From Streptomyces sp. ALI-76-A (GTDB taxonomy: Bacteria; Actinomycetota; Actinomycetes; Streptomycetales; Streptomycetaceae), in contig NZ_JASVWB010000002.1 in NCBI RefSeq assembly GCF_030287445.1, forward strand, positions 4,650,001 through 4,714,000: a DNA stretch of 64,000 nucleotides. Direction: 5' to 3'. The notes beneath the pieces are model-generated. The model did not search any database, was not told the origin of the DNA, and was given only the letters and a program-made list of their open reading frames with translations. Below, piece by piece: positions 1 to 8,357 of the stretch (positions are counted from its first letter, which is position 1; each line of letters starts with the position of its first letter). The position numbers and the translations under genes were made by a program.

Positions 1-181
1 CATCACCGTCTCCCCGACGGCGTGGCTGAACCGCAAGCACACCATCTTCGGCGAGGTCACCGACCCGGCCAGCCAGAAGGTCGTGGACGCCATCGCCGCC
101 GTCCCGACCTCGCGTCCCAACGACCGTCCGGTCAACGACGTCGTCATCGAGTCCGTCGTCGTCGAGACCCGCCAGGGCTGA
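1..181 (+). CDS. Peptidyl-prolyl cis-trans isomerase, cyclophilin type (C-terminal end)
   Basis: Only the last 59 codons are inside the window. The visible end reads HTIFGEVTDPASQKVVDAIA and then finishes VVIESVVVE. This is the typical end of a cyclophilin barrel, in which HTIFG(E/R)V lies in the last strands and a run of 'VxIxxVxV' closes the fold. Cyclophilins catalyse proline cis-trans isomerisation during protein folding. The fold assignment rests on this tail alone, so I cannot tell whether the protein is cytoplasmic or exported. A hairpin follows at 245-280. Confidence 0.8.
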   Translation, partial: ITVSPTAWLNRKHTIFGEVTDPASQKVVDAIAAVPTSRPNDRPVNDVVIESVVVETRQG

Positions 182-244
182 GCCCTCGGCAGCGCGCCCC
201 GCAGGTCCGGTCCGGGATCTCCTCGGTCTGCGCGAAGGGAACCA

Positions 245-280
245 ATCGCCCCGCCCGTCCGTAAGGATGAGCGGGGCGGT
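245..280 (+). terminator. Hairpin after the cyclophilin gene
   Basis: An 8-bp G+C stem (CGCCCCGC/GCGGGGCG), extendable by a T-G and an A-T pair, with a 16-nt loop. It lies about 65 bp after the cyclophilin stop and before the rhomboid ribosome binding site. There is no U-tract, as is usual in Streptomyces. Confidence 0.5.
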
Positions 281-310
281 GCGTGTGCGTACGACGACTT
301 AGGGGATGTC

Positions 311-1198
311 ATGGACCAGGCGGCAGGCAGTTCGCAGGATGCCCAGAGCCTGCCCGGCTGCTACCGGCACCCGGACCGGGAGACCGGCGTCCGCTGCACC
401 CGCTGCGAGCGTCCGATCTGCCCGGAGTGCATGGTCAGCGCCTCCGTCGGCTTCCAGTGCCCCGACTGCGTGCGCGGCGCCGGCGGCACCGGACCCGCCC
501 TGGCCGCAGCCCGGCCCCGCACCATCGCCGGCGGCACCATCACCGCCGACCCCCGCCTGCTCACCAAGATCCTCATCGGGATCAACGTCGCGGTGTTCGT
601 CGCCGTCCACGCCTGGTCGGGGCTGCTGGCCGACCTGGTCCTGCGCGGCGCCTGGCCCCCGCCGCCCTTCGCGCCCACCGAAGGCGTCGCGGACGGTGAG
701 TGGTACCGCCTGGTGACGTCGATGTTCACGCACAACGAGATCTGGCACATCGCCTTCAACATGCTCAGCCTGTGGTGGCTCGGCGGCCCTCTGGAAGAGG
801 CCCTCGGCCGGGCCCGCTACCTCGCGGTGTACTTCATCTCCGGACTCGCGGGCAGTGCCCTCGCCTATCTGCTCACGGATCCGGGCACGGGCACGCTCGG
901 CGCCTCCGGTGCCATCTTCGGTCTCTTCGGGGCCACCGCCGTCCTCGTGCGCCGGCTCAAGTACGACATGCGGCCGATCATCGCGCTGCTGGTGATCAAC
1001 CTCATCTTCACCTTCAACCCAGGGTTCAACATCTCCTGGCAGGCCCACATCGGTGGCCTCGTCGCGGGGGTGGTCACCGGTTACGCCATGGTCAACGCCC
1101 CCCGCCGGCGTCGTGCGCTGGTCCAGTACGGCACCTGTGCGCTGGTCCTGGCCGTGATCCTCGTCTCGATCGTCCTGAGGTCGGCTCAGCTCACCTGA
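311..1198 (+). CDS. Rhomboid family intramembrane serine protease with N-terminal zinc-binding domain
   Basis: This is a 295-residue protein. Residues about 17-56 contain paired cysteines (CTRCERPICPEC...CPDC) of a B-box or LIM-like zinc-binding segment, which is usual for actinobacterial rhomboids. The membrane part follows, with the catalytic-serine motif GASGAIFG near residue 200 and the partner histidine in AHIGG near residue 247. Together these give the Ser-His dyad that cleaves transmembrane substrates within the bilayer. The ATG is preceded by AGGGGAT at 301-307. It sits downstream of the cyclophilin gene but appears to be its own unit. The substrate is unknown. Confidence 0.92.
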   Translation: MDQAAGSSQDAQSLPGCYRHPDRETGVRCTRCERPICPECMVSASVGFQCPDCVRGAGGTGPALAAARPRTIAGGTITADPRLLTKILIGINVAVFVAVHAWSGLLADLVLRGAWPPPPFAPTEGVADGEWYRLVTSMFTHNEIWHIAFNMLSLWWLGGPLEEALGRARYLAVYFISGLAGSALAYLLTDPGTGTLGASGAIFGLFGATAVLVRRLKYDMRPIIALLVINLIFTFNPGFNISWQAHIGGLVAGVVTGYAMVNAPRRRRALVQYGTCALVLAVILVSIVLRSAQLT

Positions 1199-1474
1199 GC
1201 CTGCGCCATGAGCACCTGAGCGGCCCGTTGTCCACAGCGTGTGGCGGATCTTGTGCATAGTGTGCGGGAACAGGTTCGCCCCCTGTCTCCGACCAGCGTT
1301 TCCGCAGGTCAGGCAGGGGGCGAACGCGCTTTCGGTTGCCGGTCAGTCAGTCACACCGGCGTCAACACCCGATGAGTTATCCACAGATCGTCTTTCTTTT
1401 CCCCATGTGGAAAACTGCTGTGGATAACTCAGGGGATAGCCCTGGGCAGAGGTGGGTTCATCCCCTGGTGGGCC
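1199..1474. promoter_or_regulatory. Intergenic DnaA-box cluster with two long inverted repeats
   Basis: No gene is supported here. Four sites resemble DnaA boxes: TTGTCCACA at 1228-1236, TTATCCACA at 1377-1385, TTTTCCACA (complement of 1406-1414) and TTATCCACA (complement of 1419-1427). The two TTATCCACA boxes are the arms of a perfect 14-bp inverted repeat (1373-1386 and 1418-1431). A second perfect 12-bp inverted repeat (1274-1285 and 1314-1325) could end rhomboid transcription. The region lies between the convergent rhomboid and crgA genes, so it need not hold a promoter. Confidence 0.7.
1274..1325. terminator. Inverted repeat between rhomboid and crgA
   Basis: GTTCGCCCCCTG (1274-1285) pairs perfectly with CAGGGGGCGAAC (1314-1325). 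The 28-nt loop can pair further (GACC/GGTC). It lies between convergent genes, so a bidirectional terminator is the simplest reading. Confidence 0.55.
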
Positions 1475-1729
1475 TTACTTCCACTGCGTGGAGACGCCGA
1501 ATCCGGCGGCGATGAACCCGAAGCCCACCACGATGTTCCAGTTGCCCAGGCTGTCGATGGGCAGCGAACCGTCGGTCACATAGAAGACGACGATCCAGGC
1601 CAGGCCGATGAGGAACATGGCCAGCATCACCGGTGCGACCCAGGATCGGCTGGTCAGCTTGATGGCGGTCGCCTGCTTCGCCGGAGGCGGCGTGTAGTCG
1701 GCCTTCTTGCGGATACGTGACTTCGGCAC
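1475..1729 (-). CDS. crgA: Cell division protein CrgA
   Basis: This 84-residue protein has a basic N-terminus ([15 protein letters not shown]) and two membrane segments: about 32-52 ([20 protein letters not shown]) and 62-78 ([17 protein letters not shown]). It ends STQWK, a close match to the CrgA family. CrgA is a small membrane protein of the actinobacterial divisome. In Streptomyces it restrains FtsZ-ring formation in aerial hyphae, and in mycobacteria it recruits FtsI and other septal proteins. It is transcribed divergently from the DUF881 gene, with a 140-bp gap holding both promoters. Confidence 0.95.
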   Translation of the reverse strand: MPKSRIRKKADYTPPPAKQATAIKLTSRSWVAPVMLAMFLIGLAWIVVFYVTDGSLPIDSLGNWNIVVGFGFIAAGFGVSTQWK

Positions 1730-1869
1730 GAGGGTCTCTCCTGTCGATGCGCTGCGTGGCCGCGCAGGAAACGGGGGCTGGCTCCGAGGCAGCGTACAAG
1801 GGGACTGAGCGCTCCCCCGGGCGTCCGTTAGCGTAGTGCTTCCGCGGTGCCAAAGGAGATAAGGGTACG

Positions 1870-2649
1870 TTGAGCAATTCTGCCGACTCCCCCGGGACGG
1901 GATCCAGTCCTGTCCGCCGACGAGTTCTCCGGCCGGTGCGGGTGCTCACGGCCGGTGTCTTCGCTCTCGCCGGACTCATCTTCTTCACCAGTTTCAACAC
2001 CGCCAAGGGCACCAACATCCGCACGGACACGTCGCTGCTGAAGTTGTCCGACCTGATCCAGGAGCGCAGTCGCGAGAACGGCGAGCTCGACGAGTCCAAC
2101 GGGACCCTGCGCCAGGACATCGACTCGCTCGCCGAGCGGGACGACGGCAGCACCAAGGCCGAGGACGACAGACTGGCGGCCCTGGAGAAGAGCGCGGGCA
2201 CCGAGGAGCTCACCGGCCAGGCCCTCTCGGTCACCCTCAACGACGCCCCGCCGGACGCCACCGCCAAGCTCCCCGGCTATCCCGAACCGCAGCCCGACTA
2301 CCTGGTCATCCACCAGCAGGACCTCCAGGCGGTGGTGAACGCCCTGTGGCAGGGAGGCGCCCAGGGCATCAAGGTCATGGACCAGCGGCTGATCTCCACC
2401 AGCGCCGTGCGCTGCGTGGGCAACACCCTGATCCTCCAGGGCCGCGTCTACTCGCCGCCGTACAAGATCACGGCGGTCGGGGACCCGGAGAAGCTGCGGA
2501 CGGCGCTCACCGCCTCGCCGGCGATCCAGAACTACATGGTGTACGTCAACGTCTACGGGCTCGGCTGGAAAGTCGAGGAGGACGGACGGGTGACTCTGCC
2601 CGGCTACTCGGGCACAGTGGATCTGCAGTACGCACAGCCTGTGGAATAG
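1870..2649 (+). CDS. DUF881 family membrane-anchored protein
   Basis: This 259-residue protein has a short cytoplasmic N-terminus, one membrane segment at about residues 24-46 ([19 protein letters not shown]), and a periplasmic DUF881 domain that starts with a coiled coil rich in Glu, Arg and Asp. The function of DUF881 is unknown. The family is often found next to crgA and sortase genes in actinobacteria. I chose the TTG at 1870 because AAGGAG lies at 1853-1858 and no better start exists upstream. It probably leads the + strand operon that includes the three sortases. Confidence 0.8.
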   Translation: MSNSADSPGTGSSPVRRRVLRPVRVLTAGVFALAGLIFFTSFNTAKGTNIRTDTSLLKLSDLIQERSRENGELDESNGTLRQDIDSLAERDDGSTKAEDDRLAALEKSAGTEELTGQALSVTLNDAPPDATAKLPGYPEPQPDYLVIHQQDLQAVVNALWQGGAQGIKVMDQRLISTSAVRCVGNTLILQGRVYSPPYKITAVGDPEKLRTALTASPAIQNYMVYVNVYGLGWKVEEDGRVTLPGYSGTVDLQYAQPVE

Positions 2650-2664
2650 CCGCCGGGGGGCCCT

Positions 2665-3372
2665 GTGTCGGTGCGGGTGATCGTCAGGACTTTCAGCGAG
2701 CTCTGCATCACCCTGGGCGCCCTGATCGTGCTGTTCGTCGCCTATGTGCTGTTCTGGACCGGCGTGCGCGCCGACCATGTCATGGGCGACCAGATCGAGC
2801 AATTGCGCGAGCAGTGGGCGAAGGAGTCCGTCCGGCCCAGGGTGACGGCCGCGCCCGGGACGTCCGGCACCCGAGAGGCCCCGGAGCCGTCGGCCTCGTA
2901 CCAGAGCGGCAAGCCCTTCGCGATCATGTACATCCCGCGGCTCGGTTTCACGTGGAACAAGCCCGTGCTGGAGAACACCGCCACCGGCACCCTGAAGAAG
3001 GGCCTCGGTCACTACGCGAACACCGCGCGACTGGGGCAGAAGGGCAACTTCGCGGTGGCCGGCCACCGGCGCACGTACGGCGACCCCTTCAAGGACTTCC
3101 CCCGGCTGCGCCGCGGGGACGCGGTGGTGCTGACGGACGGGGCGACCTGGTTCACGTACCGGATCGACAAAGGTCCTTACCGGACCGTGCCCTCGGACAT
3201 CGAGGTGATCGACCCTGTGCCACGTAAGTCGGGGTATACGCGTCCGGGCCGCTACCTCACACTGACCACGTGTGATCCGGAGTGGGGGCACAGCCACCGG
3301 CTGATCGTCTGGGCGCACCTGGACTCCACACAGCCTGTGGACACCGGGAAACCACGGGCTCTACGCCGTTAG
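2665..3372 (+). CDS. Class E sortase (first of three)
   Basis: This 235-residue protein has an N-terminal membrane anchor at about 11-33, a spacer, and a sortase barrel from about residue 84. The catalytic triad is visible as His134 (AGHRRT), Cys203 (TLTTC) and Arg212 (HRLIVW). TLTTC-type Cys motifs mark actinobacterial class E enzymes, which join surface proteins with LAXTG-like signals to peptidoglycan. It starts at GTG, 15 bp after the DUF881 stop. Unlike the next two sortases it has TTCDPEWG around the cysteine and a shorter N-terminus, so it may prefer other substrates. A near-perfect parS lies within the gene (2945-2958). Confidence 0.9.
   Translation: MSVRVIVRTFSELCITLGALIVLFVAYVLFWTGVRADHVMGDQIEQLREQWAKESVRPRVTAAPGTSGTREAPEPSASYQSGKPFAIMYIPRLGFTWNKPVLENTATGTLKKGLGHYANTARLGQKGNFAVAGHRRTYGDPFKDFPRLRRGDAVVLTDGATWFTYRIDKGPYRTVPSDIEVIDPVPRKSGYTRPGRYLTLTTCDPEWGHSHRLIVWAHLDSTQPVDTGKPRALRR
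2945..2958. other. parS-like site (one mismatch)
   Basis: GTTTCACGTGGAAC differs at one base from the Streptomyces ParB site GTTTCACGTGAAAC. It lies within the first sortase gene, over codons 94-98. It could be a weak ParB site or a coincidence of coding sequence. Confidence 0.45.
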
Positions 3373-3425
3373 TCTGGTGCGGTACGGCGTAGGTCTGGGT
3401 GCCGTGGCGCGACGGAAGGGACGGC

Positions 3426-3587
3426 ATGTACGGCTGGATCTGGCGGCATCTGCCGGGCAACGCAGGGGTGAAGGCGCTGATCTCGCTCGTGCTGGTCATG
3501 GCTGTGGTCTACGTCCTGTTCCAGTACGTCTTTCCGTGGGCCGAACCGCTGCTCCCCTTCAACGATGTGACGGTGGACAACCAGTGA
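3426..3587 (+). CDS. Small single-pass membrane protein
   Basis: This 53-residue protein has the start MYGWIWRHLPGNAGVKALIS and one membrane segment at about 14-36 (VKALISLVLVMAVVYVLFQY), followed by a short acidic tail. An upstream in-frame ATG at 3399 exists, but GGAAGGG at 3414-3420 supports 3426. It lies between a sortase gene and pabA, and its stop overlaps the pabA GTG (GTGA at 3584-3587). I know no assigned function. Its conserved place in the sortase operon makes an envelope role plausible, which is inference only. Confidence 0.75.
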   Translation: MYGWIWRHLPGNAGVKALISLVLVMAVVYVLFQYVFPWAEPLLPFNDVTVDNQ

Positions 3588-4222
3588 CTGCACGGATCCT
3601 TGTCGTCGACAACTACGACAGCTTCGTCTTCAACCTGGTCCAGTACCTGTATCAGCTGGGCGCCGAGTGCGAGGTGCTGCGCAACGACGAGGTGTCGACG
3701 GCGCACGCCCAGGACGGCTTCGACGGCGTCCTGCTGTCGCCGGGCCCCGGCACCCCCGAGGAGGCCGGCGTCTGCGTCGAGATGGTGCGCCACTGCGCCG
3801 ACACCGGCGTCCCCGTCTTCGGCGTCTGCCTCGGCATGCAGTCGATGCAGGTGGCGTACGGCGGTGTGGTGAACCGTGCCCCCGAACTGCTGCACGGCAA
3901 GACCTCGCCGGTCGAGCACGAGGGCAAGGGCGTCTTCGCCGGCCTGCCCACACCCTTCACGGCCACCCGCTACCACTCGCTGGCCGCCGAGCCCACGACC
4001 GTCCCGGCGGAGCTGGAGGTCACCGCCCGCACGCACGACGGCATCGTCATGGGCCTGCGCCACCGTGAACTGGCGGTCGAGGGTGTGCAGTTCCACCCCG
4101 AGTCGGTGCTGACGGAACACGGCCACCGGATGCTGGCCAACTGGCTGGTGGAGTGCGGCGACCAGGACGCGGTGGCGAGGTCGGCGGGGCTCGCCCCGGT
4201 GGTGGGCAGGGCCACGGCGTGA
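3584..4222 (+). CDS. pabA: Aminodeoxychorismate/anthranilate synthase glutamine amidotransferase subunit
   Basis: This 212-residue class I glutamine amidotransferase begins ARILVVDNYDSFVFNLVQYL. The nucleophile cysteine lies in GVCLGMQ near residue 83, and the His-Glu pair in FHPESV near residue 172. It releases ammonia from glutamine for a PabB- or TrpE-type partner, giving aminodeoxychorismate (folate) or anthranilate (tryptophan). The two roles cannot be told apart from sequence, and no partner gene is in the window. The GTG start overlaps the upstream stop, and its own stop overlaps the srtE1 GTG, so translation is probably coupled to the sortase genes. Confidence 0.92.
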   Translation: MTARILVVDNYDSFVFNLVQYLYQLGAECEVLRNDEVSTAHAQDGFDGVLLSPGPGTPEEAGVCVEMVRHCADTGVPVFGVCLGMQSMQVAYGGVVNRAPELLHGKTSPVEHEGKGVFAGLPTPFTATRYHSLAAEPTTVPAELEVTARTHDGIVMGLRHRELAVEGVQFHPESVLTEHGHRMLANWLVECGDQDAVARSAGLAPVVGRATA

Positions 4223-5295
4223 CCGCGCTGCGCCCCGAGCGCGAGTCCGGTGCCCCGTACGAGGAGCAGCCGTACGGGGCTCCCGGCGCGTTCTCGGACT
4301 CGTACGTCGGTGGTGCGCCGTACGAACCGTACGGCGGGGAACCGTTCGCGCCGCCCCTCGACGACGAGACGGTGGCGCTGCGGATACCCGAGCCGCCCGA
4401 GCGAATGGCGCGCGGCGCGCCCGTATCGGCTTCTGAGGCCTCCTCCGCCTCATCCGTCACTGGATCCCCCAGCGGTGGCCGTGCGGCCCGCAGAAAGGCC
4501 GCCAAGCGCCGTCATGGGCGTCATGGCGGCATGGCGCCGGAGTCGACGTCCGAGGCGGCACCTGAGCGTGGCGACCGTCCGCTCTCCCGGGTCGAGGCGC
4601 GCAGACAGGCGCGGGCGCGCAAGGCAGGCCCCGGAGTCATCGCCAGCCGGGCGATCGGTGAGATGTTCATCACCACCGGCGTGCTGATGCTGCTGTTCGT
4701 CAGCTACCAGCTGTGGTGGACGAACATCCGGGCCCACGCGCAGGCGGACAAGGAGACGAGCAGCCTCCAGGACGACTGGGCCAGCGGCAAGCGCAACCCG
4801 GGCACCTTCACCCCGGGGCAGGGGTTCGCCATCCTGCACATCCCCAAGCTCGACGTGGTCGTGCCGGTCGCCGAGGGCATCAACAACAAGAAGGTGCTCG
4901 ACCGCGGCATGGTCGGCCACTACGCCGAGGGTGCGCTGAAGACGGCGATGCCGGACGCCAGGACCGGCAACTTCGCGCTCGCGGGCCACCGCAACACGCA
5001 CGGCGAGCCGTTCCGGTACATCAACCGGCTCACGGCGGGCGACCCGATCGTCGTGGAGACGCAGGACACGTACTACGTCTACAAGATGGCGTCCATGCTG
5101 CCGGTGACCTCCCCCAGCAACGTCAGCGTCATCGACCCCGTTCCGGCGGGGTCGGGTTTCACCGCACCCGGCCGCTACATCACGCTCACCACGTGCACGC
5201 CGGAGTTCACCAGCAAGTACCGGTTGATCGTCTGGGGCAAGATGGTCGAGGAACGGCCGCGCAGCAAGGGCAAGCCGGATGCGCTCGTCCAGTAA
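4219..5295 (+). CDS. srtE1: Class E sortase SrtE1
   Basis: This 358-residue protein has a long cytoplasmic N-terminus rich in Pro, Tyr and Gly, then a basic stretch (RRKAAKRRHGRHG at about 91-103), one membrane segment at about 149-168, and a sortase barrel. The triad is His257 (AGHRNTHG), Cys326 (TLTTCTP) and Arg335 (SKYRLIVWG). The upstream ATG at 4153 lies inside pabA. The GTG at 4219 overlaps the pabA stop and is preferred. SrtE1 and SrtE2 of S. coelicolor anchor long chaplins and are needed for aerial growth. This gene pair has the same order and spacing. Confidence 0.9.
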   Translation: MTALRPERESGAPYEEQPYGAPGAFSDSYVGGAPYEPYGGEPFAPPLDDETVALRIPEPPERMARGAPVSASEASSASSVTGSPSGGRAARRKAAKRRHGRHGGMAPESTSEAAPERGDRPLSRVEARRQARARKAGPGVIASRAIGEMFITTGVLMLLFVSYQLWWTNIRAHAQADKETSSLQDDWASGKRNPGTFTPGQGFAILHIPKLDVVVPVAEGINNKKVLDRGMVGHYAEGALKTAMPDARTGNFALAGHRNTHGEPFRYINRLTAGDPIVVETQDTYYVYKMASMLPVTSPSNVSVIDPVPAGSGFTAPGRYITLTTCTPEFTSKYRLIVWGKMVEERPRSKGKPDALVQ

Positions 5296-5301
5296 GGGCA
5301 G

Positions 5302-6069
5302 ATGAACGTGGCAGCGACCACCGACGACACCGAGCACGAAGAACACACGGACGCTCCCGCGTTCCCGCCCCGCGCGGTACGCCGCCGCGGCACCGGCCGG
5401 CTCGCCATGGCCGTCAGCGTCTTCGGTGAACTCCTGATCACGACGGGCCTGGTCCTCGGCCTGTTCGTCGTCTACTCCCTGTGGTGGACGAACGTCCTCG
5501 CCGACCGCAAGGCGGACCGGCAGGGCGACAAGGTCCGCGACCACTGGGCGGCCGACCGGGACACCGGTCCCGGTGCGCTGGACACCAGGAACGGCATCGG
5601 CTTCCTGCACGTGCCCGCGATGAACAACGGCGAGGTCCTGGTCGAGAAGGGCACCGCCTCGAAACGCCTCAACGACGGCGTGGCCGGCTACTACACCGAC
5701 CCGGTCAAGGCCACCCTCCCCACCTCCGGCAAGAACGGCAACTTCTCCCTCGCCGCCCACCGCGACGGCCACGGCGCGAAGTTCCACAACATCGACAAGC
5801 TGGAGAAGGGCGACCCGATCGTCTTCGAGACGAAGGACACCTGGTACGTCTACAAGGTCTACGCGATCCTTCCGGAGACCTCGAAGTACAACGTCAAGGT
5901 CCTGGCGCCGATCCCCAAGGAGTCCGGCAAGAAGAAGGCAGGCAAGTACATCACCCTGACGACGTGCACGCCGGTCCTCACCTCCCGCTACCGCTACGTG
6001 GTCTGGGGCGAACTGGTCCGCACGGACAAGGTGGACAGCGAGCGGACGCCGCCGAGGGAACTGGGATAG
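5302..6069 (+). CDS. srtE2: Class E sortase SrtE2
   Basis: This 255-residue protein has a 30-residue acidic/basic N-terminus, one membrane segment at about 36-58 (MAVSVFGELLITTGLVLGLF), and a sortase domain with His153 (AAHRDGHG), Cys222 (TLTTCTP) and Arg231 (SRYRYVVWG). It starts 6 bp after srtE1 and shares the FGE(L/M)(L/F)ITTG-WWTN anchor segment with it, so the two look like a tandem duplication. It is the last gene of the operon and is followed by a strong hairpin. Confidence 0.9.
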   Translation: MNVAATTDDTEHEEHTDAPAFPPRAVRRRGTGRLAMAVSVFGELLITTGLVLGLFVVYSLWWTNVLADRKADRQGDKVRDHWAADRDTGPGALDTRNGIGFLHVPAMNNGEVLVEKGTASKRLNDGVAGYYTDPVKATLPTSGKNGNFSLAAHRDGHGAKFHNIDKLEKGDPIVFETKDTWYVYKVYAILPETSKYNVKVLAPIPKESGKKKAGKYITLTTCTPVLTSRYRYVVWGELVRTDKVDSERTPPRELG

Positions 6070-6110
6070 CGGCCGGCCGGCAGAAGGGGGCGCACCGTGA
6101 AGGGCGCCCC

Positions 6111-6157
6111 GACGACAGTGGCACCCCGCGGGATTCTCGCGGGGTGCCACTGTCGTC
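6111..6157. terminator. Strong bidirectional terminator between srtE2 and pknB
   Basis: A perfect 20-bp stem (6111-6130 with 6138-6157) and a 7-nt loop GGATTCT lie between the convergent srtE2 and pknB genes. It is long, perfectly paired and symmetrical, so it can serve both strands. Confidence 0.85.
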
Positions 6158-6178
6158 CAGCTGACCTGGGGGCCAGGA

Positions 6179-8188
6179 TCACGTCCCGCCGGCGCCGCCG
6201 AAGAATCCGCCGCCGCCGCCGTTGTTGTTGCCGTTGTTGTTGCCGCCAACGCCCACGGACTGCAGCGTGATCTGGGTGCCCGCCGGGTTGTCGACCTCGC
6301 TGTTGCCGCCCGGGTCCTGGCCGGTGACCAGCGCGGTGTCGCTCTGGTCGCTGCCGTTCTGGAACTGGATGTTGGTGAAGCCGGCCGCCTGGAGGATCTG
6401 CTTGGCCTGCTGGACCGTCCGTCCGACGACGGTCGGGACCTGCGTCTTCTCCTGGGGCTTGGCCTTGCCGACCTCGATGTTCACCGTCGAGTTCTTGTCG
6501 GCCTGGGACCCGGCCGCCGGCGTGGTCCGGATGACCTTGCCGACCTGGTTGCCGTCGTCCGTCTCCACCTCGGTGCAGTTGCCGACGAGCCCGCTGTCCG
6601 TCATCTGCGCCTTGGCGTCGTCACAGGACCTGCCGAGGACGTCCGGGACCGTGGCCTTCTCCTCCGCCTTGGCGATGGTGAGGGTGATGGTGGAGCCCTT
6701 CTCCACCTCCGTGCCGAGGCCGGGGTCCTGTTCCAGGACCGTGCCCTCCGTCTCGGTGGAGATCTGCGTCTTCGTCTTGACGACGAACCCGTACTTGTCG
6801 CCCTCCAGCGTCGACGTGGCGTCGTCAACACTGTCGCCGAGGACACTGGGGACGGCCACCTTCGGCGCCCCGGTCGACACCGCCAGGGTGACGGTGGTGT
6901 TCTTCTCGACGGTGGTGCCGGGCGTCGGATCCTGGTCGCAGATGTTGCCCTTGGCCTGGTCCTCGCAGGCCTTCTCCGTGAAGGTCGGTTTCAGGTCCGA
7001 GTTCACGGCGAGTTTCGAGGCCGCGTCCTGGCTCTGGCCCACGAAGCGCGGCACGGCGACCTTGTTGTTGCTCACCCCGTCGCCGCCGAAGATCCACTTG
7101 CCGATCAGGATGGCGCCCACGAGCACCAGGATCCCGGCCACCACCAGCAGGACCGTCGACGTGTTCGACTTCTTCTGGCGGCGCCGGTCCGGACGGTCGT
7201 CGTAGCCGAAGCCGGCGCCGTCCGGGTTCACCGGGGGCAGCATCGTCGTCGCGCCCGCGCCCGAGTCGGCACGCAGGGCCGTCGTCGGCTGGTCGTCCGG
7301 GTAGGCGCCATAGCCCACGGAACCCAGCGTGGCCGTGGCCGCGACCGGCTGGCCGTCGAGGCAGGCCTCGATGTCGACACGCATCTCGTCGGCCGACTGG
7401 TAACGGTAGTTGGGGTCCTTGACCAGAGCTTTCATGACGATCGCGTCCATCTCGGGCGTGATCTCGGGGTCGAAGACGGACGGCGGCTGGGCCTCTTCCC
7501 GAACGTGCTGGTACGCGACCGCGACCGGCGAGTCACCCACGAAGGGAGGTCTCACGGTCAGCAGCTCGTAGAGCAGACAGCCCGTCGAGTACAGGTCCGA
7601 CCGCGCGTCCACCTGCTCGCCCTTCGCCTGCTCCGGCGAGAGGTACTGGGCGGTGCCGATCACGGCCGCGGTCTGCGTCATCGTCATGCCGGAGTCGCCC
7701 ATGGCGCGGGCGATACCGAAGTCCATCACCTTGACCTGGCCGTTGCGCGTCAGCATGACGTTCGCCGGCTTGATGTCGCGGTGCACGATGCCGTTGCGGT
7801 GGGCGTACTCCAGGCCCTGGAGGATGCCGATGGTCATCTCCAGCGTGCGCTCCGGCAGCAGCTTGCGGCCGGAGTGCAGGAGCTCACGGAGCGTGGAGCC
7901 GTCGACGTACTCCATGACGATGTACGGGATCGAGACCCCGTCGATGTAGTCCTCGCCCGTGTCGTACACCGCCACGATCGCGGGATGGTTGAGCGAGGCG
8001 GCCGACTGGGCCTCCCGGCGGAACCGGGCCTGGAAGGACGGGTCGCGTGCGAGGTCCGCGCGCAGCGTCTTCACCGCCACTGAGCGACCGAGGCGGGTGT
8101 CCGTGCCGAAGTAGACCTCCGCCATGCCACCACGGCCGAGCACCTGGCCCAGCTCGTACCGGCCGCCGAGGCGACGCGGCTCTTCCAT
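6179..8188 (-). CDS. pknB: PASTA-domain Ser/Thr protein kinase PknB
   Basis: This 669-residue membrane kinase has a glycine loop at 17-24 (LGRGGMAEV), Lys40 (AVKTL), the catalytic loop H136-R-D138, D156-F-G, and an activation segment with TMTQTAAV and SPEQ. A linker leads to one membrane segment near 342-364 and then four extracellular PASTA repeats, ending in a Gly/Asn-rich tail (about 645-669). PASTA domains sense muropeptides or lipid II, and the kinase phosphorylates division and wall-synthesis proteins. It is the last gene of the fhaA-fhaB-phosphatase-ftsW-pbpA-pknB unit, with a 169-bp gap after pbpA that might carry an extra promoter. Confidence 0.96.
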   Translation of the reverse strand: MEEPRRLGGRYELGQVLGRGGMAEVYFGTDTRLGRSVAVKTLRADLARDPSFQARFRREAQSAASLNHPAIVAVYDTGEDYIDGVSIPYIVMEYVDGSTLRELLHSGRKLLPERTLEMTIGILQGLEYAHRNGIVHRDIKPANVMLTRNGQVKVMDFGIARAMGDSGMTMTQTAAVIGTAQYLSPEQAKGEQVDARSDLYSTGCLLYELLTVRPPFVGDSPVAVAYQHVREEAQPPSVFDPEITPEMDAIVMKALVKDPNYRYQSADEMRVDIEACLDGQPVAATATLGSVGYGAYPDDQPTTALRADSGAGATTMLPPVNPDGAGFGYDDRPDRRRQKKSNTSTVLLVVAGILVLVGAILIGKWIFGGDGVSNNKVAVPRFVGQSQDAASKLAVNSDLKPTFTEKACEDQAKGNICDQDPTPGTTVEKNTTVTLAVSTGAPKVAVPSVLGDSVDDATSTLEGDKYGFVVKTKTQISTETEGTVLEQDPGLGTEVEKGSTITLTIAKAEEKATVPDVLGRSCDDAKAQMTDSGLVGNCTEVETDDGNQVGKVIRTTPAAGSQADKNSTVNIEVGKAKPQEKTQVPTVVGRTVQQAKQILQAAGFTNIQFQNGSDQSDTALVTGQDPGGNSEVDNPAGTQITLQSVGVGGNNNGNNNGGGGGFFGGAGGT

Positions 8189-8357
8189 AGCTTCCTACCA
8201 GCCCTCTCCGTCGGTCCCGCCCGCACGTCTGTGCGGGTCGGAGGCTGCGTTCCGGGCCTACCGTACCCGGCTCGCTCTGTGTGACCTGGCCAAGCCCGTC
8301 ACCCGATACAGGACCGGTATCGCAACGTGCACCGATGTGAGGGGGACGTGAGCGGGG

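Noticed and set aside
1239..1427. 62-residue frame in the DnaA-box cluster
   Set aside because: It crosses two long inverted repeats and three DnaA boxes and has no ribosome binding site or family resemblance.
4450..6249. 599-codon open frame on the - strand across srtE1 and srtE2
   Set aside because: Antisense shadow of high-G+C coding sequence. The protein is low-complexity Arg/Ala/Val, without family motifs, and the + strand genes here are certain.
8304..8322. CGATAC/GTATCG inverted repeat between pbpA and pknB as an operator
   Set aside because: Arms of only 6 bp and no repeat elsewhere in the window. Too weak to list.
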